DNA from: an uncultured Victivallales bacterium
Lineage (GTDB): Bacteria > Verrucomicrobiota > Lentisphaeria > Oligosphaerales > JAFGRS01
Direction: 5' to 3'
DNA: 64,000 nucleotides
Assembly: GCA_903837355.1 (NCBI GenBank)
Contig: CAILUI010000364.1
Span: 1-64,000, forward strand
Position numbers and translations under genes: made by a program. The first letter of the stretch is position 1; each line of letters starts with the position of its first letter. Shown here one piece after another: positions 62,473-64,000 of the stretch. Below the pieces are notes generated by a model that made no database searches, had not been told where the DNA came from, and saw nothing but the letters and a program-made list of their open reading frames with translations.

Positions 62473-62828
62473 AGTGTGGTCCCCTTGTTTCAGGGAGCAA
62501 CATAGCGCCGAACAACCGGATCGCGAACCGCTTTGAGGAAGACCGCCCACATTGTGCCGGGACACCGGTCCGATTGGCACCGCTGACCGCCTGGGTCGGG
62601 GCTGCTGTCGACGGGTTGGGGCGGTGCTCTTACCCGATCGAGCCGGACACAAGACCAAGGGCTCCCGGCAGACGAGGGCTGGCTGGGGTGGCGGCCATGG
62701 CGTCTCTCCAGTTCCCGGGCTCCCAGCCCATCTTCCCGAATGCCCCTCAGTACGCCCTGCGGGGTCCTGTCACGCAACCAGGAGCCCGTGTCAAGGTACG
62801 CTACAGGATAGCGGACCACCGACGAACG
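62473..62828. other. Intergenic region without recognised features
   Basis: About 350 bases between the small protein and the next minus-strand gene. Long frames exist in several directions, as expected at this GC content, but none has a ribosome site or motif. No repeats or hairpins stand out. Confidence 0.4.
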
Positions 62829-63338
62829 TCAAGCGGCATTCACGGGGATCTGATCGAAGCATGCCGCTGGCGAACCCGCTTGGTGGCGAGGCATTGTGCG
62901 GGCCTCGGGAATCCTGACTGCGGCCTGCGCGACCGCCATGGCACCGCCGGCGCTGAACACGTCGATGAACCTGGCACAGTCCATGGCGATGACGGCCGGC
63001 ACGCCGAGGTCCACGATGTTGAGCCCCAGGCGCGGGCCGGCCTTGTCGGCCAGGAAACTGGCGATGGCGTCGAGCGGCGCCTGCCAGCCGCAGGTCGAGA
63101 TGAACTCGAAGGTGACGCTCGCGCCATGACCCCGGACCCGCATGACCGGTGCCCGCCCCATGAGGAAACGCAGGAACTCGTCCCGATCCGTGGCCGGATC
63201 GAAGCGCGTGAACTCCGCCACGGCCTCCTGCGGTATGCCCAGGCGCGCGGCGTGGCCTGGTCGACGTACCCACAACTGATGCTCGTCGATGAGGTCCACC
63301 CGCCCCACCCGGTAGTTGATCCAGTATCCTTCACGCAT
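62829..63338 (-). CDS. Hypothetical protein
   Basis: About 169 residues. ATG 63338 has AGAGGA eight bases upstream; ATG 63344 also fits. Sequence: REGYWINYRVGRVDLIDEHQLWVRRPGHAARLGIP, then DRDEFLRFLMGRAPVMRVRGHGASVTFEF and LNIVDLGVPAVIAMDCARFIDVFSAGGA. It looks like a folded protein of alternating helices and strands, and I recall similar small proteins near mobile and toxin genes, but I cannot name a family. It lies after the VapC gene on the same strand. Confidence 0.65.
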   Translation of the reverse strand: MREGYWINYRVGRVDLIDEHQLWVRRPGHAARLGIPQEAVAEFTRFDPATDRDEFLRFLMGRAPVMRVRGHGASVTFEFISTCGWQAPLDAIASFLADKAGPRLGLNIVDLGVPAVIAMDCARFIDVFSAGGAMAVAQAAVRIPEARTMPRHQAGSPAACFDQIPVNAA

Positions 63339-63416
63339 GCCCATGGTCCTCTTGGGCACAACCAACCGTGGAAGACCTCGCCCGGAATCCCCGTGGCCAG
63401 TCGCCCGCTGCGACTC

Positions 63417-63788
63417 TCAGGCGAGCAGAAGCCCATGGGCGACGAAGCACGCGAAATCGGTGCGGTTACCGGTGGCCAGGGTGGCACCGGCAGCGCTGGC
63501 GGTTCCAGCGACCATGGCGTCCACACGGAGGTGGCGCTTTCGTCCTACGGCATTGAAAAGCCGGGCAGCCTCTCTAGCCTGCGGTTCATCGAAGACGACA
63601 ATCTCGGTGAGGAAGGCTCGGATGGTGGAAACCTGAGCAGAAGTCACTGGCCCACAGAGGAACTCGAACCACGCCGGCATAGGCGTGATGAGTGGCTCGC
63701 CAGCCTGTGCCCATGCAATCAACTCGCCGGCCTCAGGCGTGCCTGCGGTGATGCCCTTGATGAGGTAATTGGTGTCGAGGCAGATCAT
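63417..63788 (-). CDS. VapC-type PIN-domain toxin
   Basis: A protein of 123 residues: ICLDTNYLIKGI (first catalytic Asp), PAWFEFLCG (acidic Glu), RKRHLRVDAMVAGTASAAGATLATGNRTDF (the remaining acids in VDAMVAG and NRTDF). This is the PIN nuclease pattern of VapC, an RNA endonuclease. Its start overlaps the stop of the upstream antitoxin gene as ATGA (63785-63788). Confidence 0.92.
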   Translation of the reverse strand: MICLDTNYLIKGITAGTPEAGELIAWAQAGEPLITPMPAWFEFLCGPVTSAQVSTIRAFLTEIVVFDEPQAREAARLFNAVGRKRHLRVDAMVAGTASAAGATLATGNRTDFACFVAHGLLLA

Positions 63789-64000
63789 AGACCACGCCAG
63801 TGCTTGCGGTCCTCGCGGACCTCGGCCAAGTAGGCCTCCGCCTTGGCGGGATCCAGCCCTCGGCCAGAGGCGTGAAGCTCTTTGAGCATGGCGATCGGGT
63901 CAGGCTTGGCGGGGGCGGTTGCCGATTCCGCCTGAGCCACGGCCCGGCGGACTACTTCCGCCTGGGATACCTGCCAGATCGAGGCCAGGCGTCTGAGGCG
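63785..64000 (-). CDS. VapB-type antitoxin, truncated by the window edge
   Basis: The last 71 residues are present, ending at TGA 63787-63785; the start is beyond 64000. LRRLASIWQVSQAEVVRRAVAQAE is the second part of a ribbon-helix-helix DNA-binding domain, and the C-terminal AKAEAYLAEVREDRKHWRGL would bind the VapC toxin. Frame and overlap with VapC support the pairing. Confidence 0.8.
   Translation of the reverse strand, partial: RLRRLASIWQVSQAEVVRRAVAQAESATAPAKPDPIAMLKELHASGRGLDPAKAEAYLAEVREDRKHWRGL

Overview
The window is high-GC bacterial DNA read almost entirely as protein genes; no rRNA, tRNA or CRISPR array was seen. The gene content suggests an anaerobic or facultative Gram-negative bacterium, probably of the Planctomycetes-Verrucomicrobia-Lentisphaerae/Kiritimatiellae type. 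The pointers are a DUF4091 protein, GH71-, GH28-, GH141- and GH36-like enzymes, a uroporphyrinogen-decarboxylase-like protein beside a sugar ABC transporter, System II cytochrome c biogenesis, and palindromic and hexanucleotide intergenic repeats. This assignment is inference from gene style, not a database match.

Region 1 (1-30,200) is a cytochrome island on the minus strand. It encodes five multiheme c-type cytochromes with about 40 haem-binding motifs in total (14, 5, 12, 5 and a frameshifted 4). It also encodes an outer-membrane beta-barrel of the porin-cytochrome type, two NHL-propeller lipoproteins, a 1299-residue PKD/NHL/calcium-repeat surface protein, two CcsA-type haem handling proteins, one ResB fused to a lipoprotein-like domain, and a BchE-like radical SAM protein. 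A plus-strand exported protein with PAGHP repeats sits in the middle. Stop and start codons overlap (ATGA, GTGA, TGATG) at five junctions. They define two tight units: NHL1 - 5-haem lipoprotein - barrel - NHL2 - 12-haem - CcsA2, and PKD/NHL protein - 5-haem - 14-haem. The simplest reading is an envelope-spanning electron conduit carrying electrons to an extracellular acceptor, together with its own haem-attachment machinery.

Region 2 (30,600-39,100) holds secreted polysaccharide-active proteins (GH141-like beta-helix, GH71, GH28-like) and an unusual MlaA-alpha/beta-hydrolase fusion. Region 3 (39,090-42,030) is an accessory patch: a decayed gene tail, three toxin-antitoxin pairs (YafQ/DinJ, DUF5615/DUF433, RelE/Phd) and two diverged copies of an unidentified repeat. 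A fourth pair (VapC with a truncated antitoxin) lies at the right edge of the window.

Region 4 (42,260-62,480) is sugar metabolism: four large exported proteins of mostly unknown enzymology, an RbsABC-type transporter on the minus strand (permease, binding protein, ATPase), a divergent URO-D-like gene, a cytoplasmic beta-propeller and a GH36 alpha-galactosidase. Together they could cleave, import and process galactose-containing or related oligosaccharides. Intergenic ends carry structured repeats: a REP-like palindrome at the left edge, 28- and 32-bp tandem repeats, and two (NACGAN)n tracts at 629-780 and 36,929-37,070.
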